A stretch of 64,000 nucleotides of DNA, taken from the NCBI GenBank assembly GCA_964363305.1, contig CAYIHX010000009.1, forward strand, positions 31,986-95,985. Direction: 5' to 3'. Of the stretch, positions 1-7,407 are shown piece after piece. The notes under the pieces were generated by a model. That model did no database searches. It was not told the origin of the DNA and was given only the letters and a program-made list of their open reading frames with translations. A program made the position numbers and the translations under genes. Numbering within the stretch: the stretch's first letter is position 1; the number at the start of each line of letters is the position of its first letter. Source of the DNA: CAYIHX01 sp964363305. Its GTDB lineage: Bacteria > Bdellovibrionota > UBA1018.

Positions 1-761
1 AAATCACACTCGACCGGATTCGCCTCCGGATAACGGATCCGGCCAAAGAATGAGATCTGCAAAAAGAAATTCGCGCGCGCTAAGCCCCGGGCAAACAGCC
101 GCCGGTAAGCCCCCTCGTAAAAACGTGGCATGCTCTCCGCGATGTTCTTCTTCGGGAAATGCCCTCCGTAAAGAAGCGCGTTGAAGACCGCCGCGTTTCC
201 GGCCAGCCTCAGCACCCACCGAAAACGGCGCCAAGGAAAGCGCTCCTCCAGATACCGGCGCTGCTCTTCCATCGTGCGGCACTCGAACACGCCGGCGCCG
301 GCTGCTCCCGTCAATGCTTGGTTCAGCTTCGCGAGCTTGGCAAAAGTGCGCTCCCAACGTCCGGCATAGAGCAGACTATCCCACTGCGCCTGCTCGAAAC
401 TCTTCTCAAAGGAAGCGCGAGCCCCCTCGCTGAGCCGCGGACGAATCCGCGCGAAGAGCGTTTTTCGCTGTCCAGGAGTGGCTGGATTCGGCAGATAACC
501 GAAAAATGAGACATACTCCTCGTTCGACAGAGCGCGCACGGCTTCCATTCGCAGCTCCGTCAAATGAAGCTGCGCCTCGGAGAGATCGACACACGTAAGC
601 CGCGTCGGTTTTTTCGCCAAAAGGGGCATGGCCCTTCCGCCGCTGCCGGCCACGCAGACGACGTGGCCGGCGCCCTCCTTCAGCAGAGCCAGCTCGAGCG
701 CGGTGTCTTCATTGGCGAGACTGTAATTCAGGGTCGAAAAGTACTGCTCCGATGAGGGCAT
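1..761 (-). CDS. DUF3419/BtaA-like acp-transferase, 3' part outside window
   Basis: The frame is open from an ATG at 761 to the left edge, so only about the first 250 residues are seen. A second in-frame ATG lies at 776. The translation has a Rossmann SAM-binding signature, VVCVAGSGGRAMPLL, then TCVDLSEAQLHLTELRMEAV and a YVSFFGYLP segment. This is the pattern of DUF3419 proteins, whose characterised member BtaA transfers 3-amino-3-carboxypropyl from SAM to diacylglycerol in betaine-lipid synthesis. The headgroup role here is inferred. The gene is divergent from the adenylating enzyme and UbiA-family gene, and the two start regions nearly touch, so they probably share regulation. The family usually has about 400 residues. 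Confidence 0.75.
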   Translation of the reverse strand, partial: MPSSEQYFSTLNYSLANEDTALELALLKEGAGHVVCVAGSGGRAMPLLAKKPTRLTCVDLSEAQLHLTELRMEAVRALSNEEYVSFFGYLPNPATPGQRKTLFARIRPRLSEGARASFEKSFEQAQWDSLLYAGRWERTFAKLAKLNQALTGAAGAGVFECRTMEEQRRYLEERFPWRRFRWVLRLAGNAAVFNALLYGGHFPKKNIAESMPRFYEGAYRRLFARGLARANFFLQISFFGRIRYPEANPVECD

Positions 762-811
762 GAAAGAGATTGTCATCGCGTAAAAGCCCGGAAGCAAGCT
801 ACTCTTCACTT

Positions 812-2224
812 ATGAACTGCGTTTCGCTTTTTGACGAACGCGCGCGGGAGCACCCGGCCAAGCCGGCCCTCGTGTTGGCCGGCTCAAAACCCCTGAGCTT
901 TGGCGCTCTGCGAGACCGCGCGGCGGCCATCGCCCAAGGCTTGAAGGCGCACGGACTCCAGCCGGGAGACCGCGCGCTCATGTTCGTGCCGCTCTCCGAA
1001 GACCTCTACGCCACGGTGATCGGAAGCCTGTCGATCGGAATCACCTTGCTTCTGGTCGAGCCCTGGATGCCGCTGGAGCGAATCGCGCACATCGTGCGTC
1101 TGACTCAACCGAAGATCTTCATCACCGGATGGCTGGGGCGCGCGTGGGGACTGCGCATTCCCGAGATTCGAAGCATCCCAACCTGGGCCTCGCCGCGCCA
1201 GCTTCAGGCGCGGCCCGGGACCTTCTCCACTATCGATGTCGAACCGGCCACGCCGGGAATCCTCACCTTCACCTCGGGCACCACCGACGCACCGAAGGGA
1301 GTGGTGCGCACCCAGGGCTACCTGATCGACCAGCACCGCGTGCTCACGCAAGATCTCCGGCTTCATGACCTCGCGGGCCCGGATCTCTGCATTTTCGCCA
1401 ACTTCGCGCTCTCGAACCTTGCCACAGGGCGCACTTCGTTGATCGTCCCGGCTTCCTGGGCCCGCCGGCACCTCGATGCGCTCGAGACCCTGCCCACCGA
1501 ACTTCAACCCGTCAGCACGACCTGCGGCCCCGCCTTCTTGCGCCGCCTGCTCGACCAGCGACGCTTTCCAGGGCTGCAACGGCTTCACGTCGGAGGAGCG
1601 CTCGTCGATAACCAGCTCTGGCACGAGGCGTTCGCGCGTTGGCCTGACGCGCACTTCACCCATGTCTATGGCGGTACAGAGGCCGAACCCGTGGCCTGCA
1701 TCGACGCGCACGACGCTGTCCGACAAAGCGAGCGGCAGGGCTTTGTCCAATCGCTCTGCGTGGGGCGACCGGTTGCCGCCATCGAACATGAATTCAGAGA
1801 GGGGACTCTTTGGATCACCGGCCCCCACGTCTGCCCGGCCTACTTTGGCGATGTTCCCGAAAACCGTACGCTCAAACGGAAGGACGAGCGCGGCCGGAGC
1901 TGGCACTGCATGGGCGACCGCATCGAGGAGCTCGATGGCCAGTGGTACTACCTGGGCCGCGCGTCCCAGCCGCGCGAGGAATTCATCCTCGAGCAAAAAA
2001 TCTATGCTCGCACGAACTGCACGGCCGCCTTCGTCACGAGGCACTCCGCGACGAACCACCTTTACCTGGTGGGCGAGGTCTCCGCTTCGGCCTGGGCGGC
2101 GGCGCAGCCTCATTTTCCGGAAATCAGCGATTTTATTCCGGCGACCATCGTCCGGGATCGCCGCCATCGCGCGCGGATCGATCGACAGGCTACACTGAAA
2201 GCGAGGGCTTCATGGCTACAGTAA
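812..2224 (+). CDS. OleC-like ANL superfamily acyl-adenylating enzyme
   Basis: A 470-residue AMP-binding enzyme. The adenylation P-loop TFTSGTTDAPKG lies near residue 152, followed by the A5 motif VYGGTEAEPVACID, a CVGRPV segment, and the C-terminal WHCMGDRIEELDGQWYYLGR hinge region. The YGxTEAxPV and MGD...GR context is closest in style to fatty-acid ligases of the OleC group; that placement is by eye. The expected reaction is ATP-dependent activation of a carboxylic or fatty acid. I chose the ATG at 812; a TTG at 770 is possible but would overlap the divergent gene. The stop overlaps the next start by 13 bases, so the two are probably coupled. A large antisense frame lies inside the gene and is ignored. 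Confidence 0.85.
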   Translation: MNCVSLFDERAREHPAKPALVLAGSKPLSFGALRDRAAAIAQGLKAHGLQPGDRALMFVPLSEDLYATVIGSLSIGITLLLVEPWMPLERIAHIVRLTQPKIFITGWLGRAWGLRIPEIRSIPTWASPRQLQARPGTFSTIDVEPATPGILTFTSGTTDAPKGVVRTQGYLIDQHRVLTQDLRLHDLAGPDLCIFANFALSNLATGRTSLIVPASWARRHLDALETLPTELQPVSTTCGPAFLRRLLDQRRFPGLQRLHVGGALVDNQLWHEAFARWPDAHFTHVYGGTEAEPVACIDAHDAVRQSERQGFVQSLCVGRPVAAIEHEFREGTLWITGPHVCPAYFGDVPENRTLKRKDERGRSWHCMGDRIEELDGQWYYLGRASQPREEFILEQKIYARTNCTAAFVTRHSATNHLYLVGEVSASAWAAAQPHFPEISDFIPATIVRDRRHRARIDRQATLKARASWLQ

Positions 2225-3081
2225 CTTGGCTCACTTACGTTCGCGAACGGTTTCCGCTCGGCGTCCATCTGATTCTCGTCGGAGGCCTGGCGGCGACCGG
2301 GGTAGCCGTCTCGACCGTCTGGCGCTGGCCCGCCTTCATCATTTCCTTCCTCTCACTGTTCGTGTTCTTCTTTCAGCTCCGCTTGATGGACGAGCTCAAA
2401 GACGAGCACAAAGATCGGATCGCGCATCCGAGAAGACCGTTGCCTCGAGGCCTCCTCAAATCCGGGCAGGTCCGCCGACTGATTTTTCGCCTTCAAATTC
2501 TGCTCTTCAGTTTCGCGGCACTCCTGGCGATCTCCCCGGAATACCGCCTCGGGGGTGCGCTCTTTGCCAGCCTTGCCGCTTATTTATGGCTCATGTACCG
2601 CGAGTTCTACGTCGGCGAACGGCTTTCGAAGTGGCCCTTCCTCTACGCTTTCACCCATCAGATCCTACTGCTGCCCCTCATCGCCTACCCGGCGGCGCTC
2701 GCTCACGTTCCCAGTTTTTCCCGAATAGAAACCTGGCTCGCGGGCTTAATCATCTTCGGAGCCTTCTTCGCTTATGAGATCTGCCGCAAACTCGATCCAC
2801 GCGCCCACCCGGTGCTACGCACCTATCTGGCCTCTCACGGACCGATTGTCGTCTGCACCGCCGTCACTGTTCTGGCGCTGGTCTCGACCTATGGGGCGGT
2901 CCGCCTCGGGCTTCTCTTGGGAGTCGCTTCGAACGGCTCGCTCATCGCGCTCTCGTGGGGGCTCCTCATGGTGAATCGCCAGCTCTACAAATGGGTCGAG
3001 ATGGCTGCTACGCTGAATCTGGTGGTGCAGATCTGGGTGCTGCCCTTGAGTTTGGCGCTCGCGGCTTTCAATGAGAGGTGA
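2212..3081 (+). CDS. UbiA-family prenyltransferase-like membrane protein
   Basis: A 289-residue polytopic membrane protein with about eight hydrophobic segments. After the second segment it carries DELKDEHKDR (Asp60, Asp64, Asp68) followed by RRPLPRG. This matches the DxxxDxxxD diphosphate/Mg-binding motif and the following basic-Pro-Leu stretch of UbiA prenyltransferases. A weaker second motif, YEICRKLDP, sits near residue 185. UbiA enzymes attach a prenyl chain to an aromatic or other acceptor in the membrane; the acceptor here is unknown. The start overlaps the upstream adenylating enzyme by 13 bases. With the divergent DUF3419 gene the set looks like a small membrane-lipid or quinone-type pathway, which is inference. 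Confidence 0.8.
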   Translation: MATVTWLTYVRERFPLGVHLILVGGLAATGVAVSTVWRWPAFIISFLSLFVFFFQLRLMDELKDEHKDRIAHPRRPLPRGLLKSGQVRRLIFRLQILLFSFAALLAISPEYRLGGALFASLAAYLWLMYREFYVGERLSKWPFLYAFTHQILLLPLIAYPAALAHVPSFSRIETWLAGLIIFGAFFAYEICRKLDPRAHPVLRTYLASHGPIVVCTAVTVLALVSTYGAVRLGLLLGVASNGSLIALSWGLLMVNRQLYKWVEMAATLNLVVQIWVLPLSLALAAFNER

Positions 3082-3084
3082 GGA

Positions 3085-3774
3085 ATGATGATTTTCGCCA
3101 TGGCACTTTGGGCAATCGGCTTCGTGGATTCGGCCCAAGCGACGATTACGGTTACGCAAACGATCAACGCAGCGCCGGGCAGCAGCGGCACCACGGTGGA
3201 GCTCCGCTGTCGCGACCTCGAAGCCGGAGAAATGGCTTCTGCCTGCGGAACGATCGCGGAGTGGACTGCTGCCTTCTCCACCCTTGCCGCCGCCATGCTT
3301 CGGTGCGAGCCACTTCCCGGCTGGAGCGGGCGGTCATCGCATTGCGACGAGCAGAGCTATCTCGATGCGGACTCGGTGCGAGGCTCGCGTTCAGCTCCCG
3401 ATCGAGAGGCGCCATTATGTCCGAGCGTTCGGGCGCAGCTGGCTGCCTGCCGAAATTTCTCAGGAAGGCCGTCCTCTGGAAATCTCTGGTGCCCTCCACA
3501 GCTTCGTGCCGAAGCCCCTCTTTGGAGCTGCCTGTGCGAGCCGATCTGGCAGGACTGCGGAAGCTCGACCGCTTGTGGATCGGCGCCGTTCTTCTGGAAT
3601 CCCCAAAGGAAGCTCGAATGCCTCCTGCGCGGATCCGACGCTTCGACCTCCTCGGATGATCTTTCACGCGCGCCTCGAACCTCGTCTTCCCGAAAGAACG
3701 TTCCTGGAAAGGTCGGTGATACGCCTACTGGGGATAATGACGACGTCATCGATTCCGCGGGAGTGGCTCGGTAA
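3085..3774 (+). CDS. Putative exported protein, reading frame doubtful
   Basis: A strong Shine-Dalgarno (GAGGTGAGGA) precedes the ATG at 3085, which starts 3 bases after the UbiA-like stop. The first 19 residues look like a signal peptide ending ...DSAQA. About 60 plausible residues follow. After about 3300 all three forward frames stay open, and this frame becomes rich in Trp, Cys and Ser, unlike a normal protein. The gene may be a frameshifted or decaying small exported protein in which only the N-terminal part is intact. No family is recognised. The start is well supported, the end is not. Confidence 0.35.
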   Translation: MMIFAMALWAIGFVDSAQATITVTQTINAAPGSSGTTVELRCRDLEAGEMASACGTIAEWTAAFSTLAAAMLRCEPLPGWSGRSSHCDEQSYLDADSVRGSRSAPDREAPLCPSVRAQLAACRNFSGRPSSGNLWCPPQLRAEAPLWSCLCEPIWQDCGSSTACGSAPFFWNPQRKLECLLRGSDASTSSDDLSRAPRTSSSRKNVPGKVGDTPTGDNDDVIDSAGVAR

Positions 3775-3828
3775 AGCTAGAATCCAAACACGGCCTGCAT
3801 TCCCGCGAAAAAACCTGCGCCACGCCCC

Positions 3829-3981
3829 ATGATCTCCATGGAAGCGATTTTTTCCGCGATCAAGGAGCGGGAATATTTTCGGTGGCCCGATATCGAATCG
3901 ATGAATGATCGACTGAGAAAAGTCATCCACCGCCTAGAAAGAAAAACCACGAGTGCTCAACGACGTCGCAAAGCTACTTGA
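3829..3981 (+). pseudogene. Small ORF, probable partner fragment of a nucleotidyltransferase module
   Basis: A 50-codon ORF starting ATGATCTCCATGGAAGCG. It encodes a basic, helix-rich peptide with an RWPDIESMNDRLRKVIHRLE core. It overlaps by 29 bases the next ORF, which is a clear nucleotidyltransferase fragment. In comparable two-gene modules a short basic protein precedes the nucleotidyltransferase, so I read this as a truncated or intact partner. No family assignment is certain. The gap between 3775 and 4190 holds only these two remnants and the Fic-gene repeats. Confidence 0.3.
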
Positions 3982-4096
3982 CCTCCTCGAGAAGGGCAAG
4001 TTGAGGTACTGCCTCATTGGCGGACTGGCGAAGACCAGTCCAAAACACGCGTGGGGCGATGAGGTAAAGCTGATGACCTATGATCCGAATGCTTGA
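3953..4096 (+). pseudogene. Truncated nucleotidyltransferase-fold remnant
   Basis: A 47-codon frame from a GTG. It reads VAKLLDLLEKGKLRYCLIGGLA, the N-terminal helix and glycine-loop strand seen in small nucleotidyltransferases (DUF6036-like or AbiEii-like). The expected following segment with the metal-binding aspartates is absent: the frame continues KTSPKHAWGDEVK and stops. This looks like a deletion derivative of a toxin-antitoxin or abortive-infection type module. The family assignment rests on this short motif only. Confidence 0.5.
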
Positions 4097-4158
4097 GGCC
4101 TGACCGCTCATCTTGTGAATCCTCACCTCGGACACTGCGGCGTCTCGGCTGCTTGATT

Positions 4159-4189
4159 TAATGGCAACTTAATGGCAAAATAACGGCAA
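4159..4189 (+). repeat. Three 11-bp tandem direct repeats at the Fic start
   Basis: TAATGGCAA occurs at 4159-4167 and 4170-4178, and TAACGGCAA at 4181-4189. The period is exactly 11 bases, and the array ends one base before the TTG start at 4191. One-helical-turn spacing suggests a binding site for a protein contacting one face of DNA. The Fic protein itself ends in a winged-helix-like region, so self-binding is possible. A different repeat with the same copy number and period precedes the second Fic gene (41007-41037). Confidence 0.6.
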
Positions 4190-4190
4190 G

Positions 4191-5273
4191 TTGTTTCAAC
4201 CTAAGCTTACGATCACTCCAAAGATAGCCCATGCGTTGATGAGAATCGAGGCCGCCCGGCAAGCCGTCGCCGATCTTCCTATGACGCCAACAGTGCAGGC
4301 TCGCCTACGGGAAACCGCCCGCCTCTTGTCGACTCACTACTCGACTCAGATTGAAGGCAATCGACTCACTCTGGACGAAGCCGTTCGTGTGATTCAGAAA
4401 AGCGAGCGCTTCCCCGGTCGCCAGAGAGACCAGCAGGAGGTGCTCGGCCACTACCGAGCGCTCGACGAGCTCGAAAAGCTGGTTGCAAAAAAAACCACAA
4501 TTACCGAAAAGGCAGTCCAATCGCTGCACGCTTTCGTCATGGGAGGGAAAAGCGGAAAAAGAAAACCCACTCCTTACCGTGATGGTCAGAATGTCATTCG
4601 GGACAGCCGCAGCGGCGCGATCGTTTATCTTCCCCCCGAGGCCAAGGATGTTGCTCTGCTGATGGCAGATCTCATTAAGTGGCTTGGGAAAAAGGAAAAA
4701 GATGAATTACCCATTCCGCTGCGGGCAGCCGTTGCTCACTATCAGTTCGCCACGATCCACCCTTACTACGACGGAAACGGAAGGACAGCGAGACTCCTGG
4801 CGACGCTAGTCCTGCATCTGGGTGGCTATGACCTCAAAGGATTCTACTCGCTGGAAGAGTATTATGCCCACGATCTTCCTTCATATTACGACGCGCTGGC
4901 CGTGGGCCCGTCCCACAACTACTACCTGGGTAGGGCAGAAGCAGATATTACTGGCTGGGTCGAGTATTTCAGCATTGGGATGGCAGAGGCTTTTGAAAAT
5001 GTCCAACGGAGAGCGAAGGAAGAAGCGAAAACGGGCAAAACGGATCACTCGCAGATGCTTCGGAAACTCGACATCCGCCAACGAAAAGTGCTCACGCTCT
5101 TTCGGGATTCGGATTGGACGACCGCCGCGCAAGTCGAAAAGCTTCTGGGCCTCAACTCGAGAACCACTCGCCATCTTTGCCAGCAATGGGCAGAGGAAGG
5201 CTTCTTCATCGTGATCGATCCTTCAAAAAAAGCGCGCAAATACGCCCTCGCTCAGCGATTCTCCGGGAAGTGA
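4191..5273 (+). CDS. Fic-family AMPylase-like protein with inhibitory helix and C-terminal winged helix
   Basis: A 360-residue Fic protein. The active-site motif HPYYDGNGRTAR begins at His190, matching the consensus HxFx(D/E)GNGRxxR that transfers AMP from ATP to a protein hydroxyl. An N-terminal helix carries STQIEGN (Ser51, Glu55, Gly56), the (S/T)xxxE(G/N) autoinhibition motif of class II Fic proteins. The flap PYRDGQNVIRDSRSGAIVYLPP is present. The last 70 residues (RKVLTLFRDSDWTTAAQVEKLL...) look like a winged helix-turn-helix. The start is a TTG immediately after the 11-bp repeats; no ATG fits. The 3' end overlaps the convergent protease gene by 22 bases. The target is unknown. Confidence 0.92.
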   Translation: MFQPKLTITPKIAHALMRIEAARQAVADLPMTPTVQARLRETARLLSTHYSTQIEGNRLTLDEAVRVIQKSERFPGRQRDQQEVLGHYRALDELEKLVAKKTTITEKAVQSLHAFVMGGKSGKRKPTPYRDGQNVIRDSRSGAIVYLPPEAKDVALLMADLIKWLGKKEKDELPIPLRAAVAHYQFATIHPYYDGNGRTARLLATLVLHLGGYDLKGFYSLEEYYAHDLPSYYDALAVGPSHNYYLGRAEADITGWVEYFSIGMAEAFENVQRRAKEEAKTGKTDHSQMLRKLDIRQRKVLTLFRDSDWTTAAQVEKLLGLNSRTTRHLCQQWAEEGFFIVIDPSKKARKYALAQRFSGK

Positions 5274-6337
5274 ATGCGCAGGCAACGCGCGGCCGCGCTA
5301 GCGAACGACGCGGGAAGATACTCCTCGCCTCGCGCGCAGCGGCTTCCTTGCGCATTCGAAGTGGCGGCATAGATCGCCCTCGCGGGAAGAGCCGCCAGCT
5401 GCTCAGACGAGGAGACAGCGGGGAGCGACGAGAACGTCCAGACACTTCCGTCCGGCCGAGAGAGGTCAGGCGCGAAACGCGCGCGGGCGAACGCGCGGAA
5501 GGAGGATCTGAAACCGTTGCGACAGAGCGCATGTGAAGAATTCAAGCGAAGAAACGAATCCCATTCGCTGAGACCGAACTCCGCGTCCGTCCGCGCGCCG
5601 GGCGCAAGCAGCGTCTCCAACAGCGTCCCGCTGAAGCACACGCGATCTACATAATGAAAATAGAGAAAAATCGCGCCATAACGCGGCTGAAGCTGAATCA
5701 TCGAAAGCCCGCTGAGCGCGGCCTCGGCTCCCTCCAGCTCCAGGCTGAGAGGCCCGGTCAGCTGCACCGCCGAGCTGACCTGCGCGGCGAAGATCGACGA
5801 AGGCGGTACGCGAAGCATTCGATACTCAGACAAGAGCGCCATACCCTCGCGAATCCAATCCTCGGCATGAGGCTGCAATCGATACTGAATCAGATGTGTG
5901 AGTTCGTGAGCGAGAATGCGGATCGCGCCTCGCTCAGCCTGGAAAGTTCCTCGACGAAGCAACAGATAAGGACTGCCGTCCGAAAGCATTTGCGTGGGGG
6001 ACCAATAACCCGCGCTCGCCCACCAATGATTCGAAAGCCAAAGGTTCCAACGCGAAGGAAGAAGTGAAAACCCCGGAAGGGTCCGCGCCAAACGACTCAA
6101 ACTCGAGTCAAAGACTCTGATTTCTTCAGCAGATACGTCAGTTTCTGCCCAGAGGCAGGCACCGGTCACGGAACTTCCGCAAAAAACCTGCTGGCCCGAA
6201 ACAGAATCAGTGGGTTCTGAGGGGGTTTGAGTGGGTATCTGCGCCCAGGCGGAGGAGCATAAAGCGGGGCAGAAGAAGAGAGCAACAACAAAGAATAAGT
6301 AATTGATTATATTCACTTTTTTAATTTTTATGTTCAT
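5252..6337 (-). CDS. Exported HExxH metallopeptidase-like protein
   Basis: A 361-residue protein. AAAGGAGG sits 7-8 bases before the ATG at 6337, which fixes the start. Residues 1-32 form a signal peptide ending SSAWA-Q. The zinc motif HELTH is at His144-His148 and is followed by REGMA with Glu164 as a likely third ligand, a gluzincin-type arrangement. The rest matches no family I recognise, so substrate and true activity are unknown. It is divergent from the TIGR02147 operon across a 125-base AT-richer gap and may be co-regulated with it. It overlaps the Fic 3' end convergently. Confidence 0.7.
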   Translation of the reverse strand: MNIKIKKVNIINYLFFVVALFFCPALCSSAWAQIPTQTPSEPTDSVSGQQVFCGSSVTGACLWAETDVSAEEIRVFDSSLSRLARTLPGFSLLPSRWNLWLSNHWWASAGYWSPTQMLSDGSPYLLLRRGTFQAERGAIRILAHELTHLIQYRLQPHAEDWIREGMALLSEYRMLRVPPSSIFAAQVSSAVQLTGPLSLELEGAEAALSGLSMIQLQPRYGAIFLYFHYVDRVCFSGTLLETLLAPGARTDAEFGLSEWDSFLRLNSSHALCRNGFRSSFRAFARARFAPDLSRPDGSVWTFSSLPAVSSSEQLAALPARAIYAATSNAQGSRCARGEEYLPASFASAAARCLRIHFPENR

Positions 6338-6462
6338 CTGTTTTAACCCTCCTTTCTTGAGCCGCATTCCTAACTTCCCGCGAAACAACTGTTTGGAGTT
6401 ATTTCTGCGTCGCGTCAAATACACGTTGCAGCGCATCATAACACAGTGTATTCCTCTGTTCC

Positions 6463-7407
6463 ATGAGTTTGGCACCGATTTCACAACAATCCTCCACCCG
6501 CCTGGGCACCCCAAAGGCCGACACCGGAGCCCTCCCGTCGGTTTTTGCCTACCGGAACTACCGGACGTTTTTGGCTGACTGGCTCGCATTCAAGAAGCGG
6601 GTCCAGCCAACCTATTCCGGCGCCGTTTTCGCCCGAAAGGCCGGCCTTGCTTCCCACACCCTGCTCGGCATGGTGACTCGTGGCGATCGCAACCTCACCC
6701 ACAAAACCGTGCGCGCGTTCGCCCGTGCCCTCGAACTGGCCGGAAACCAAGTCCCTTTCTTCGAAGCTCTCGTTCTCTTCAACCAAGCCGACAACTCCGC
6801 CGATCAGGCGTACTACCTCGGCCAGCTCACCCAAGCTGCGCCAACGGGCGAAGGCAAGGAAAGCCTTCGCCGGTTGAGCGACTACTCCGAGTACTTGAGC
6901 CATTGGTCTCACCACGTCATCCGCGAGATGGTCGTCCTTCCGGGCTTCCGACCCGATCCCATTTGGCTCTCAAAAAAACTTCAACGCCGAATCACTCCGC
7001 AGCAGGCCGATCAGGCCTGGACTCGCCTCGTGAACCTCGGCTTCGTCGCGGAGAAAGACGGCCGCTGGGTCATGACCAGTTCGAAGCTCATCACCGAACC
7101 GCACCGCCCGAGCCTTTTGGTGCAAGAATTTCACGAAACCTATCTTCAGCACGCGGCTGCGTCCGTTCGCACTCAACCGATGAAAGAACGCGAATTCGGC
7201 TGGGTGACGTTCGCGGTCCCCGCCAGCGAAGTCGAAGTGATTAAAGAGAAGGTCCGCAATTTCTGGAAGGAACTTCTCGACAAATTTCCCGCCTCCGACG
7301 CGCCCCGCGAGCACGTCGTAGTCGTGAGCGTACAGGCCCTGCAAATGACGGATTCCGATGCCCCGGAATCTGCCGAATCTAAAAACAAGAAGGAAAACCT
7401 CCAATGA
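6463..7407 (+). CDS. TIGR02147-family transcriptional regulator
   Basis: A 314-residue protein. After a variable N-terminus, FAYRNYRTFLADWLAFKKR is the hallmark start of TIGR02147 proteins. It is followed by a helix-turn-helix-like region (FARKAGLASHTLLGMVTRG, near residue 50) and a long alpha-helical DUF4423-type domain containing SHWSHHVIREM. These proteins typically sit next to genes for exported proteins in Bdellovibrio and Fibrobacter. Here the gene heads a nine-gene operon, and its stop overlaps the next start (ATGA). No clear Shine-Dalgarno precedes the ATG at 6463. It probably controls the operon and perhaps the divergent protease; the ligand is unknown. Confidence 0.85.
   Translation: MSLAPISQQSSTRLGTPKADTGALPSVFAYRNYRTFLADWLAFKKRVQPTYSGAVFARKAGLASHTLLGMVTRGDRNLTHKTVRAFARALELAGNQVPFFEALVLFNQADNSADQAYYLGQLTQAAPTGEGKESLRRLSDYSEYLSHWSHHVIREMVVLPGFRPDPIWLSKKLQRRITPQQADQAWTRLVNLGFVAEKDGRWVMTSSKLITEPHRPSLLVQEFHETYLQHAAASVRTQPMKEREFGWVTFAVPASEVEVIKEKVRNFWKELLDKFPASDAPREHVVVVSVQALQMTDSDAPESAESKNKKENLQ

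Noticed and set aside
884..2167. 427-codon open frame on the minus strand inside the adenylating enzyme gene
   Set aside because: It is antisense to a gene with clear family motifs, has no recognisable domains, and is explained by the high GC content, which removes stop codons.
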